Below are positions 10,445-19,413 of a stretch of DNA of 64,000 nucleotides, in pieces. Made by a program: the position numbers and the translations under genes. Origin of the DNA: Chryseobacterium sp. SNU WT5. Its GTDB lineage: Bacteria; Bacteroidota; Bacteroidia; Flavobacteriales; Weeksellaceae. The first letter of the stretch is position 1; every line of letters begins with the position of its first letter. The stretch lies in NCBI RefSeq assembly GCF_007362475.1, contig NZ_CP041687.1, positions 1 through 64,000 of the forward strand, written 5' to 3'. The notes under the pieces are model-generated. The model was not told the DNA's origin. It made no database searches and worked only from the letters and a program-made list of their open reading frames with translations.

Positions 10445-13400
10445 ATGTTCTTAATCTTCGATACCGAAACTACTGGTTTACCTAAAAACTTCAACGCGCC
10501 CATTACCGATTCTGACAATTGGCCCAGAATGGTTCAGATCGCCTGGCAGTTGCATGATAAAGAAGGTAATTTAATTGAGAATCAAGATTATATCATCAAA
10601 CCGGAAGGATATGACATTCCCTTTTCTTCGCAAAGAATCCACGGTATTTCTACAAAAATGGCTACAGAAGAAGGTCGCGATTTACATGAAGTTTTATTAG
10701 AATTTAAAGAAGCTCTACAGAAAGCAGAAGTCGTGGTTGGACACAATATCATATTCGATTATAATATTGTGGGTGCCGAGTTTTTTAGAAAAGAAATTGA
10801 GAATAATCTGCAAAGTACTCCGTCTGCAGATACCATGAAATTAGGCACGGATTTTTGCCAGTTAGGCGGAGGTAAAAGTGGCAGATTTAAATCTCCGAAA
10901 CTGACTGAACTTTACGAAAAGCTATACGACGAAAAATTTGATGAAGCACATAATGCCGCCGCCGATGTAAACGCTACGGCTCAAGTTTTTTTCGAAATGA
11001 TGCGGATTGGAATTATTCCTGCCGATCTGCTCAAAATAACTGCATCCGAATTACAATACTATATTGATAGCCACCCGAGTGTCATAAAGCCGTTTCCTAT
11101 CATTATCAGACGACAGGTTGCTGATTCTAAGAAGAAAAAAAAGAAATCGTTTGTCAATACTGATGAGATTGAATTAGGTAGTTATTTTAATTTTCACAAC
11201 CACAGTATTTATTCATCCCTTCAAGCATCCTCCCATATTCACGAGTTGATCAAAAGAGCTTTGGATAATAATTTTCCAGCGGTTGGCATTGTCGATTTAG
11301 GAAACATGATGGGTGCATTTAAATTTGTATCTGAAGTTGAAAAAGCCAATGGAAATATTAAAAAAATCTATCAGGAATATTTAGATAAAAAACAAAAATC
11401 AAAAGATGAAGGAACTGAATTTAATGAATTAGAACCCCGAAAAGAACCGTTAATTCCAATAATTGGATGTGAATTTTACCTTTCGGACAGACCAGATCAG
11501 AAACAATTTACCAAAGATGATCCTGATAGAAGAACAAATATAGTACTTTTAGCAAAAAATTATAATGGATATAAAAACCTTGCGAAACTCTCCAGCTTGG
11601 GTTATGTAAATGGTTTTTATTTTGGAGTTCCCAGGATTTCAAAAAAGATGATTGCGGAATACAAAGAAGATCTTATCGCTGTAACTGCCGGCACCATGGG
11701 AGATATTCCCAATGCAATTCTGGAATTTGGAGAACAGAAAGGAGAAGATGTTTTTCAATGGTGGAAAAAAACGTTTGAAAATGATTTTTATGTTCAACTT
11801 CAAAATCACGAAATCGAAGAAGAACATTATTTGAATGATGTTCTCCTGACTTTCGCCGAAAAATATGAAGTTAAAATTTTAGCACAAAATGAAACTTTTT
11901 ACACTGAAAAATCAGAAGCTCATATTCAGGATATATTATACTGTATTAAAGACGGTGAAAAATTATCTTCTCCAGTAGGAAAGGGGTTTGGTAAAAGAAG
12001 AGGTTTGCCTTCTCATGAATTTTACATAAAAAATCCAGAGGAAATAAAACAGTGCTTCCGTGAGTTTCCTGATGCATTTGATGCATACGACGAATTTGTA
12101 ACAAAGTTTAAACCTTACACTTTGAAGCATGATGTTTTGCTTCCAGAATTTGGAATACCTGCTGAATTCTTAAGTGAAGAAGATAAACTGGATCATGGGA
12201 AACGAGGAGAGAATGCTTATCTAAGACATTTAACATATGAAGGTGCTGAAAAAAGATATGATATAATTACCGATGAAATCAGGGAACGACTTGATTTTGA
12301 ATTAGAAGTTATTGCCAAAACCGGTTATCCAGGATACTTTTTGATTGTGCAGGATTTCTGTAACGAAGCTCGAAACATGGGTGTTTGGGTTGGTCCGGGA
12401 CGTGGTTCTGCGGCAGGTTCTGCAGTAGCTTATTGCACTGGAATCACCAATGTCGATCCGATAAAATATGACTTGCTTTTTGAGCGTTTTCTAAATCCAG
12501 AAAGAGTTTCAATGCCCGATATTGATATTGATTTTGACGATGAAGGTCGTGATAAAATCATTAAATGGGTCGTTGAAAAATATGGGAAAGCAAATGTTGC
12601 CCAAATTATTACCTATTCTGTTTTAGGTGGAAAGTCCGCCATTAAAGATGCAGGAAGAGTTTTGGATCTTCCGATATTCGAAACCAACAACATTGCAAAA
12701 TTAATTCCTGCAGTTCCGGGTATGAATATCGCGAAAGCATTTGCAAAATTTGATAAATTATCTCCTGAAGATAAGGCCTTGGCGCAGGAAATGAAAGATA
12801 TTCTGGCGAATCCCAAAGATGATCGTTATGAAGTTCTTTCTGCTGCTCAAAAAATGGAAGGTTGTATTAGAAATACGGGAATTCACGCTTGTGGAGTGAT
12901 TATAACGCCAGAAGATATTTCGAATTTAGTTCCCATTACCATTGCTTCGAAAGATGCCGATATTTTGGTATCACAATTTGACAACTCGGTCGCGGAAAAT
13001 GCAGGTTTGTTAAAGATGGATTTTCTTGGTTTGCGAACCTTAACCATCATCAAACACGCCATTAAACTCATTAAAGAAAAACACGGCGTCGACATTAATC
13101 CAGACGAAATTCCTTTGGATGATGCCAAAACCTATCAACTTTTTAAAGAAGGTAGAACGGTTGGAATTTTTCAGTATGAAAGTCCGGGAATGCAGAAATA
13201 CATGCGCGAATTGAAACCTACAGAATTTGCGGATTTAATTGCCATGAATGCCTTATACCGACCAGGACCAATTAAATATATTCCTCTTTTTATTAATCGA
13301 AAAAATGGAGTAGAAGAAACCGTTTATGATTTAGAAGAAACCGAGGAGTTCTTAAGTGAAACCTATGGAATTACCGTCTATCAGGAACAGGTAATGTTGC

Positions 13401-15100
13401 TTTCTCAGAAACTGGCGAACTTTACGAAAGGCGAAGCTGATACTTTGAGAAAGGCGATGGGTAAAAAACAACGTGATGTTTTGGATAAAATGTATCCAAA
13501 ATTTATTGAAGGTGGGAAAATAAATAACCTTGACGAAACCAAACTTAATAAAATTTGGAAAGACTGGGAAGCATTTGCGGAGTATGCATTTAATAAATCT
13601 CACTCGACCTGTTATGCGTTAATTGCTTATCAAACTGCCTATTTAAAAGCCAATTACCCGGCAGAATATATGGCGAGTGTAATGTCAAATAACATTAATA
13701 ATACCAAGCAGATCACCTTATTTATGGAGGATTGCAAAAGTATTGGTGTTGATGTTTTAGGACCGGATGTAAATGAATCTCAATACGCATTTGCAGTGAA
13801 CGAAAAAGGACAAATTCGATTTGGATTAGGTGCAATTAAAGGGATTGGCGAAGGTCCGAGTGAAGCAATCGTTGCGGCAAGAAAAGACGAACGGTATAAA
13901 AATATCTACGATTTCTTTGAAAAAATTCCGTCTTCACAAATGAATAAAAGAGTAGCGGAAAGTTTGGTCATTGCCGGTGCTTTTGACGAAGTTGATGGCT
14001 ATCATCGTGCACAGTATTTTGATATTGATAATTCGGGAAAAACCAATATAGAAAGGTTATTGCGGTATGGCCATAGTTTTCAGGATAGTAAAAATGAAAT
14101 CGAAAACTCGTTGTTTGCAGATTTTGCAGATGAAGTACAAATCGAGCAGCCAAAAATTAATCCTGCACCCGAATGGCAGAACATGCACAAACTCAATAAG
14201 GAAAAGGAAATTATCGGTTTCTATCTTTCTGCGCACCCTTTGGATGAATATAAATATCAATTCCAGTTTTTGCAAGGAGCTTTAAGTAAAAAAGAAATTT
14301 TGGAAGGTAAGAAGGAAGAGGTTTTAGAGTTAGAGAAAGTTATTTTGCCAATTGAAGTTTCTGAAGTTGATGATTCAGACGATGACTTAGTTGATCTTCC
14401 ACCAGAAATTTCAGAAGGGGAGGACGATAGTTTAATTGAAGAGCCTACCAAAATAGTTGAGCCTAGAGGGTCTTTTAATTTCCTCAATCTCGACGAAATT
14501 GAAAATTTTAAAAATAGTGTATTCGCTAATCAACAGCCGGATCTATTTAATAATGATAAATTAAGCTGGAAAGAAAAACAAGCATTAAAAAATAATTCAC
14601 CCGAATATATGGTTGCCGGTCTGGTGACTGAATATACCATAAAAGATGGAATGAATAGCGGTGAAAAAGTCGCATTCTTAATGTTAGAAGACTACAGTGG
14701 AAGTTATTCTTTCCGACTGGGTGACCGGGATTACATGAGATTAAGGGATAGAATTGATGTTCAGAGATTTGTTATTTTTAAAATTAAATTTTCGCAATCC
14801 AAGGATGGAAGGGTTTTCGTAAACGTTGCCGATGTGATCGATCTTAAAGAAGCTTTTGAAAAATTTGCAAAGAAAATGACTATCGTGATCGATATAAATC
14901 ATTTACGAAAGGAAGATATTGAATTTTTCAAAAATCAGTTAGACGAGCATAAAGGTGATCAAAAACTTAACTTTTTCATCAAAAATCCAGACGATGACAG
15001 CCAGGTGGAAGTAATGAGTTTACAGACTATGATCAAGGTTGACGGTGATTTAATTGAAGTTTTTAACGAAATGAAACAGTATGAGATTTTTCTAAATTAA
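10445..15100 (+). CDS. dnaE: DNA polymerase III alpha subunit with N-terminal proofreading exonuclease
   Basis: Replicative polymerase of 1551 residues, longer than the usual DnaE of about 1160 because a DnaQ-like 3'-5' exonuclease is fused to its N-terminus (about 1-185). The exonuclease motifs are present: FDTETTGL, VVGHNIIFDYNIVG, and AHNAAADV. A PHP domain follows near residue 245 (FHNHSIYSSL). The polymerase core has GRGSAAGS near 652 and the catalytic aspartates in MPDIDIDFDDEG near 690. The C-terminus holds helix-hairpin-helix and OB parts after an acidic linker near 1300-1340. This fusion is typical of flavobacteria. No operon partners. Confidence 0.96.
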   Translation: MFLIFDTETTGLPKNFNAPITDSDNWPRMVQIAWQLHDKEGNLIENQDYIIKPEGYDIPFSSQRIHGISTKMATEEGRDLHEVLLEFKEALQKAEVVVGHNIIFDYNIVGAEFFRKEIENNLQSTPSADTMKLGTDFCQLGGGKSGRFKSPKLTELYEKLYDEKFDEAHNAAADVNATAQVFFEMMRIGIIPADLLKITASELQYYIDSHPSVIKPFPIIIRRQVADSKKKKKKSFVNTDEIELGSYFNFHNHSIYSSLQASSHIHELIKRALDNNFPAVGIVDLGNMMGAFKFVSEVEKANGNIKKIYQEYLDKKQKSKDEGTEFNELEPRKEPLIPIIGCEFYLSDRPDQKQFTKDDPDRRTNIVLLAKNYNGYKNLAKLSSLGYVNGFYFGVPRISKKMIAEYKEDLIAVTAGTMGDIPNAILEFGEQKGEDVFQWWKKTFENDFYVQLQNHEIEEEHYLNDVLLTFAEKYEVKILAQNETFYTEKSEAHIQDILYCIKDGEKLSSPVGKGFGKRRGLPSHEFYIKNPEEIKQCFREFPDAFDAYDEFVTKFKPYTLKHDVLLPEFGIPAEFLSEEDKLDHGKRGENAYLRHLTYEGAEKRYDIITDEIRERLDFELEVIAKTGYPGYFLIVQDFCNEARNMGVWVGPGRGSAAGSAVAYCTGITNVDPIKYDLLFERFLNPERVSMPDIDIDFDDEGRDKIIKWVVEKYGKANVAQIITYSVLGGKSAIKDAGRVLDLPIFETNNIAKLIPAVPGMNIAKAFAKFDKLSPEDKALAQEMKDILANPKDDRYEVLSAAQKMEGCIRNTGIHACGVIITPEDISNLVPITIASKDADILVSQFDNSVAENAGLLKMDFLGLRTLTIIKHAIKLIKEKHGVDINPDEIPLDDAKTYQLFKEGRTVGIFQYESPGMQKYMRELKPTEFADLIAMNALYRPGPIKYIPLFINRKNGVEETVYDLEETEEFLSETYGITVYQEQVMLLSQKLANFTKGEADTLRKAMGKKQRDVLDKMYPKFIEGGKINNLDETKLNKIWKDWEAFAEYAFNKSHSTCYALIAYQTAYLKANYPAEYMASVMSNNINNTKQITLFMEDCKSIGVDVLGPDVNESQYAFAVNEKGQIRFGLGAIKGIGEGPSEAIVAARKDERYKNIYDFFEKIPSSQMNKRVAESLVIAGAFDEVDGYHRAQYFDIDNSGKTNIERLLRYGHSFQDSKNEIENSLFADFADEVQIEQPKINPAPEWQNMHKLNKEKEIIGFYLSAHPLDEYKYQFQFLQGALSKKEILEGKKEEVLELEKVILPIEVSEVDDSDDDLVDLPPEISEGEDDSLIEEPTKIVEPRGSFNFLNLDEIENFKNSVFANQQPDLFNNDKLSWKEKQALKNNSPEYMVAGLVTEYTIKDGMNSGEKVAFLMLEDYSGSYSFRLGDRDYMRLRDRIDVQRFVIFKIKFSQSKDGRVFVNVADVIDLKEAFEKFAKKMTIVIDINHLRKEDIEFFKNQLDEHKGDQKLNFFIKNPDDDSQVEVMSLQTMIKVDGDLIEVFNEMKQYEIFLN

Positions 15101-15193
15101 GGTAAAATAAATACCTGAAATGCGAATATTTTTACCGTTTTTAAATTTGAATGGATTGATAATTATCTTTTGAAACGATAACTGGTTTATATT

Positions 15194-15205
15194 TCTGAAA
15201 TCACC
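15194..15205 (+). promoter_or_regulatory. Imperfect copy of the GGTGATTTCACC palindrome before the curli regulator
   Basis: TCTGAAATCACC matches 10 of 12 bases of the palindrome found at 27930 and 30077. It lies exactly 24 bases before TAGTTTTC (15230-15237), one mismatch from TAnnTTTG, the same spacing as the other copies (23 and 24). A candidate activator site centred near -42. Confidence 0.35.
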
Positions 15206-15229
15206 TTAATTGACGTGGGACAATTAATA

Positions 15230-15237
15230 TAGTTTTC
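15230..15237 (+). promoter_or_regulatory. Candidate -7 box for the LuxR-type regulator gene
   Basis: TAGTTTTC differs from TAnnTTTG only in the last base. It would give a 5' leader of about 95 bases for the gene at 15338. Confidence 0.3.
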
Positions 15238-15298
15238 TATAGAATCTGACGATTAATAACAACCTCTATCAACTAAAAGGCTATGATTATTAGGTAAT

Positions 15299-15323
15299 TA
15301 CGAAAATATTACGTATTTTCGTA
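15299..15323 (+). repeat. Inverted repeat in the leader of the LuxR-type gene
   Basis: Perfect 10-base arms TACGAAAATA (15299-15308) and TATTTTCGTA (15314-15323) with a 5-base loop, ending 14 bases before the GTG start. It could be an operator or an mRNA hairpin near the ribosome site. Confidence 0.5.
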
Positions 15324-15337
15324 TAAACTAATAACCC

Positions 15338-15997
15338 GTGAAAAAAAATATTATTCTCTATGAAAATCAGAGGTTATACCTAGATTCTATTCATTTTTTT
15401 CTAGACCAGAATATTATAACCAAAAAATATAATATTCTGGAAATTACAAACTTTGATAAGATTGAAAAGCACGTACTTGAGGAAGGTTCAATCGTCATTT
15501 TAAACCCAGGAGGATTAAACATAATAGACATCATTAAAAAAGTCGAAAATTTATTACAGCTAAATCCAAGCCTGAAGATAATTATTCATTCTGTAAATCC
15601 CGACATAAAAGTCATCAAAAAATTATTTGACAAAGGTGTGAAAAGTTATTTAGGACATGATACAGGAAGTAACGAATTTATACAAGCACTTAACAAAGTA
15701 ATCGATGGCCACGTTTACATTAATGATGATATTAAGAATGCACTGCTCAGTTTTATTTGCAATAAAGAGGAAAAAGCAGAAGTAAAACACCTTGGTTTAG
15801 ATGATCTTATTCTAAGAGAAAAAGATGTTCTTATCTTGATATGTGATGGCTTATGCTCAAAAGAGATTGCAGAAAAGCTCTTTATCAGTACCAATACGGT
15901 AGAGTCTCACCGAAGAAATATGATGTTTAAATTAAATATCAATCGTTCCTCGGAACTTATAAAGTTTGCGATGGAGAACAAACTGGTTGAATATTAA
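15338..15997 (+). CDS. LuxR/NarL-type regulator with pseudo-receiver, CsgD candidate
   Basis: 219 residues, GTG start. The N-terminal half has the size and fold pattern of a receiver domain, but the usual phosphate-accepting Asp is replaced: the strand reads VILNPGG, with Asn at about position 56. The C-terminal half is a LuxR helix-turn-helix (LREKDVLILICDGLCSKEIA ... STNTVESHRRNMMFKL). E. coli CsgD, the curli activator, is also a LuxR-type protein with an atypical receiver. This gene is convergent with the curli operon and ends 88 bases from it, sharing a terminator. Control of curli is inference from position and domain plan. Confidence 0.8.
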   Translation: MKKNIILYENQRLYLDSIHFFLDQNIITKKYNILEITNFDKIEKHVLEEGSIVILNPGGLNIIDIIKKVENLLQLNPSLKIIIHSVNPDIKVIKKLFDKGVKSYLGHDTGSNEFIQALNKVIDGHVYINDDIKNALLSFICNKEEKAEVKHLGLDDLILREKDVLILICDGLCSKEIAEKLFISTNTVESHRRNMMFKLNINRSSELIKFAMENKLVEY

Positions 15998-16015
15998 GCG
16001 ACCTCATTAATCAAT

Positions 16016-16052
16016 TAAAAAAACAGATCTTTTTGGGATCTGTTTTTTTTTT
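16016..16052. terminator. Bidirectional terminator between regulator and curli operon
   Basis: Perfect stem AACAGATC / GATCTGTT with a 7-base loop, A run on one side and T run on the other, so it works for both convergent transcripts. Confidence 0.85.
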
Positions 16053-16084
16053 AAATCGAAATATGTAGATCTTTCTATTAATTT

Positions 16085-17593
16085 CTACTCCCAATCCGGC
16101 ATTTCTGCCCCTGTAAACAGTAAAGTCCGAGGGTAATCAGTAGCCGTTCCGTTGAATGATATTTTATAAATTGATTTTTCTGAGATTCCATCATTGGAAG
16201 TATTCATGAAAATAACCTCAGCATCATTAGGTGAAAATCTTGGATCTAAATCGTTGGTACCCACCAATTTTTTACTAAGGATAGAAATATCGGTTGAAAC
16301 ATTTAAACCTAGATCATAGATGAACAAATGCGAGTCCAATTGTCTGTGATTTTGATTTTCATATCCGGTTATATCCTTGGTGTAAAGCAATCTGTCACCT
16401 GCAATAGAAAAATTTAATCCACCAGCTGAGCCAGGTTGTCCACTTAGAATGGTTTTGATCACATTTCCCAAAGAATCAATATTGAAAATTTTCACATTAT
16501 ATCCATTGATATCATTTGTTTTTAAAGCGATTTTGGCTCCATCACTGCTCCAATCACATTCTGTTATAAAACTTCCATCAGTTGTGGTGTACATTAAAGT
16601 TAAACCACTTCCATCTTTATTGATTTTGAAAAGTTTATTAAAACTCGGATATAATATTTCACTTCCATTCGTGCTCCAGCTAAAATCTAAATCTTGATTA
16701 TTGTAACCTGAGACTGGTTGTGTGACAGTAACCTGCCTAACATTTGAACCGTCTTTCCTGGCGGTAAATATTTGAGTATTTCCAGATACCGTTCTTAGAA
16801 ATGCGATTAAACCTGCATCATTGTTCAATTTAGGTCTCCAACTGTTCACGGAATTTGGCGTAAATTGAAAGTTTTGGCCGTTTTCTGTACTTGACAAAAT
16901 ATAATAGTTAGAACCGGATTTTCTAACAAAATGAAATCTGTTATTTGGTGTATCTGTCACTTTAAATTGTCGAATCTCACTATACACCGGTGGATTAACA
17001 GTGTCATCTGCAACAACTTGCCAAAAGTAAGTTACTCCAAAAATGAGATTATCTAACGCATAACTTTTAACTTTAATATCCTCTTTTTCAAAAACAATAT
17101 TATTAAGACTATTTTTTACAATAATTTTAAACCTTAATTTTAGAGAATCTGCAGCATATGGATCTGTACAAGTCCAACTTAACACAACTGATGTGGGTTG
17201 ATTTTCGGAATGGTCAGCACCAGTAATCAATTGCGGAACAGATGGTGCCGAATTTAAAGAATCATCATCTGACATTTCGAAAACCATGCTCACACCGGTT
17301 TCTGTTTTTAAGTTTACGCCCTGGAATGTTGCCAGATATCCGGTTAATTCTGCTTTCACAGAATAATCGCCTAAAGGTAAATTCTCTAAAATAAATGTTC
17401 CATCTGCCTTGGTAAAAACAGTTTCTGTAGTGGGAGAAGTATAAATTTTCACATTCGCTAGTGGAGAATTGGTTCCTTTTTGAACAACTTTTCCTGTAAT
17501 GTTTGCCGTCGTAACTTTCCCTACTAAATCTTCTCTGCACGAAATACCGATAAGAAGAAGTAGAGATACTAATAATGTATAAAGAATTTTCAT
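16085..17593 (-). CDS. Curli-operon lipoprotein with carboxypeptidase-regulatory and propeller domains
   Basis: 502 residues with a lipobox (LIGISC, Cys19). Residues about 30-110 form a CarboxypepD-regulatory-like beta sandwich (ITGKVVQKGTNSPLANVKIY ... GTFILENLPLGDYSV). About 115-215 looks like a fibronectin-III-like domain (SVVLSWTCTD ... TYFWQVVADD). About 220-500 has repeated DGS/WSxDG blades of a TolB/PD40-like beta propeller. It is the last gene of the curli operon, 4 bases after csgG. It has no E. coli curli counterpart. A surface or periplasmic role in holding or sensing fibres is only a guess. Confidence 0.75.
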   Translation of the reverse strand: MKILYTLLVSLLLLIGISCREDLVGKVTTANITGKVVQKGTNSPLANVKIYTSPTTETVFTKADGTFILENLPLGDYSVKAELTGYLATFQGVNLKTETGVSMVFEMSDDDSLNSAPSVPQLITGADHSENQPTSVVLSWTCTDPYAADSLKLRFKIIVKNSLNNIVFEKEDIKVKSYALDNLIFGVTYFWQVVADDTVNPPVYSEIRQFKVTDTPNNRFHFVRKSGSNYYILSSTENGQNFQFTPNSVNSWRPKLNNDAGLIAFLRTVSGNTQIFTARKDGSNVRQVTVTQPVSGYNNQDLDFSWSTNGSEILYPSFNKLFKINKDGSGLTLMYTTTDGSFITECDWSSDGAKIALKTNDINGYNVKIFNIDSLGNVIKTILSGQPGSAGGLNFSIAGDRLLYTKDITGYENQNHRQLDSHLFIYDLGLNVSTDISILSKKLVGTNDLDPRFSPNDAEVIFMNTSNDGISEKSIYKISFNGTATDYPRTLLFTGAEMPDWE

Positions 17594-17597
17594 GGTT

Positions 17598-18989
17598 TTA
17601 TTTATTTTTTTGTGCTTTTTTCGCCTGCTTTAAATAGTAATTAATTCCAATTCCAATATGAAGTGCCTGATCCTTTTGTTTACCGTTAACAAACTGGTCC
17701 CAATTATCGGAAAATCCCATATCGTATTGTACATTTGCCCTTAACGCAAAGTTGTTTCCCATCAAATATTCTAATCCACCGCCAAATTGGTATTTAAACA
17801 AATTTTTACCGTTGAACATCGAACCTACTCCTGCATAAGCATAAGGCGATAAACTAGACTTAGGTAAGAGAAGATATTCCAAATTTAATTCGGAATAGAT
17901 GAAATTGGTTTTGATAATTCCTGTATTTTCTAAAGACTCAAAACCGATGTTTACTTCTGTATTTAGATGATCGTTCAAAAAATATTTAAATCCTCCTTTT
18001 CCTCCAATATTCATCTTCGCATCTACATAATCTCCTTTCATTAAGTCTCCGTTTGCCAATAGAAGTACCGAGGCTTTGGAGCGCACTTTGTCTGCGAATT
18101 TATTGCCCACCAATTGATTATTATTATGTATTTGTTCGGCATGGTGTTTTTGAAGCAGATCCAAAATCTCTTTTTCATGGATTTTCTCGATACGAAAAGT
18201 TCCATCTTCTACACTTTCCAGAATGAGGGTATAGACTGCTTTTTCGATTGCTTGGGTAACCGCAAGACTCACCGGTTCATTTTGGTTAAAACCCACTTCT
18301 GCTTCAAGAATTCTATCGGTATCTATATATCTGAAAAAGCTTCCATTAACTGAAGTTGAGAGAATATTTTTAGAAGTGTAAATGGTTTTTAAGATTTCGC
18401 CTGTCATACTTGAAACCACCCGCAGATAAACAGTGACTCGATCTTGCCGGTATTGTGTGCCACCACCAATTCCGAAATATCGAGCTCCAACTCCTCCGGT
18501 CATTACATTGGAATCATAAGAAATAATACCGCCTTCTAAAAGAATACCGGCGTACAGTAGCGGTGGTAGTTGATCACTGATGACTGTTTTACCATCTTTT
18601 CCAACTTCATATTCTTTTCTGGTAGAACGGATTATTTGCCTTTCATTTAAAAGATTTCCAATATTTTCTCTTTCGATTGCACGGAACCATTTGGAATCTT
18701 CCAGTGCCTTCAGTAATATAGAGGTCGTTCCCTGTGGAATTGCGGTACTCCAGTTACTGCCATTTTCCGCCAATTTATACTGGCCGGTTTGGTCTTTGAA
18801 TTTGTAAACTCCTATGACGATTTTCTCGTCTGGTGCTGGAAGTGCTTTGAGTTGCTTAGTATAAGGAGTCATTTCTCCTAAGGTTGAAATATCGCCCTCC
18901 GCGGGGAGATTTATCATCGTGCCACAGCTGGTTAAAAAGACCAGTAGTACGACCAGAATTATAATTTTAGGTTTTAGTAAATTTTTCAT
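17598..18989 (-). CDS. csgG: Curli secretion channel CsgG with C-terminal beta-barrel extension
   Basis: Outer-membrane lipoprotein channel that exports curlin subunits. The lipobox is VFLTSC (Cys22). The CsgG core spans about residues 30-280: KIVIGVYKFKDQTGQYK, ERENIGNLLNERQI, YAGILLEGGIISYDSN, GARYFGIGGG, and the paired transmembrane strands after it. E. coli CsgG is about 277 residues; this protein has 463. The extra 165 residues look like an OmpA/OmpW-like 8-strand barrel (FKYFLNDHLNTEVNIGFESL ... HIGIGINYYL). Fourth curli assembly gene, 12 bases after csgF. Confidence 0.9.
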   Translation of the reverse strand: MKNLLKPKIIILVVLLVFLTSCGTMINLPAEGDISTLGEMTPYTKQLKALPAPDEKIVIGVYKFKDQTGQYKLAENGSNWSTAIPQGTTSILLKALEDSKWFRAIERENIGNLLNERQIIRSTRKEYEVGKDGKTVISDQLPPLLYAGILLEGGIISYDSNVMTGGVGARYFGIGGGTQYRQDRVTVYLRVVSSMTGEILKTIYTSKNILSTSVNGSFFRYIDTDRILEAEVGFNQNEPVSLAVTQAIEKAVYTLILESVEDGTFRIEKIHEKEILDLLQKHHAEQIHNNNQLVGNKFADKVRSKASVLLLANGDLMKGDYVDAKMNIGGKGGFKYFLNDHLNTEVNIGFESLENTGIIKTNFIYSELNLEYLLLPKSSLSPYAYAGVGSMFNGKNLFKYQFGGGLEYLMGNNFALRANVQYDMGFSDNWDQFVNGKQKDQALHIGIGINYYLKQAKKAQKNK

Positions 18990-19001
18990 GATATTAGTTC
19001 T

Positions 19002-19397
19002 TTAGTTGGGTATTATGATCTCTGATTGCTCACCTGTAGATGTATTTAAAATTTTTATTAATAATCCTTTGTCCGACTGTGTCACTTGTATGTACATAGA
19101 ACCGAATGTGTAATTCCCCGGCTTTAAATTTCCATCACCGAATTGATCACCAAATAATTTCTGGGATAATTGGCTTAATAGCTGCCTGTTAAGGCTTTCA
19201 GTAAAGCTGTCTAATGAACTTAGAGAGCCGTAATTAGAAGAGGTGTTCTTGAATTGGTTTTGGGCAACCGCCGAGCTTAAGAGCCATTGGTAATTAAAAG
19301 TATCTCCGCCAAAAGCTGGGTTTACCGGTTTGTACACAAATTGTTGGACGCCTGCGAAACTTATTCCAAAAGCAAAAAATATTATAACTGTTTTCAT
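19002..19397 (-). CDS. csgF: Curli assembly protein CsgF
   Basis: 131 residues with a signal peptide (FGISFA). The mature N-terminus carries FVYKPVNPAFGGDTFN, the CsgF signature FxNPxFGG that plugs the CsgG pore and gives a second constriction. CsgF then helps the nucleator to sit at the cell surface. The C-terminal part (TFGSMYIQVTQSDKGLLIKI) also fits the family. It lies 16 bases after the csgH/E gene and 12 bases before csgG. Confidence 0.93.
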   Translation of the reverse strand: MKTVIIFFAFGISFAGVQQFVYKPVNPAFGGDTFNYQWLLSSAVAQNQFKNTSSNYGSLSSLDSFTESLNRQLLSQLSQKLFGDQFGDGNLKPGNYTFGSMYIQVTQSDKGLLIKILNTSTGEQSEIIIPN

Positions 19398-19413
19398 AGT
19401 AACTTTTTATATG

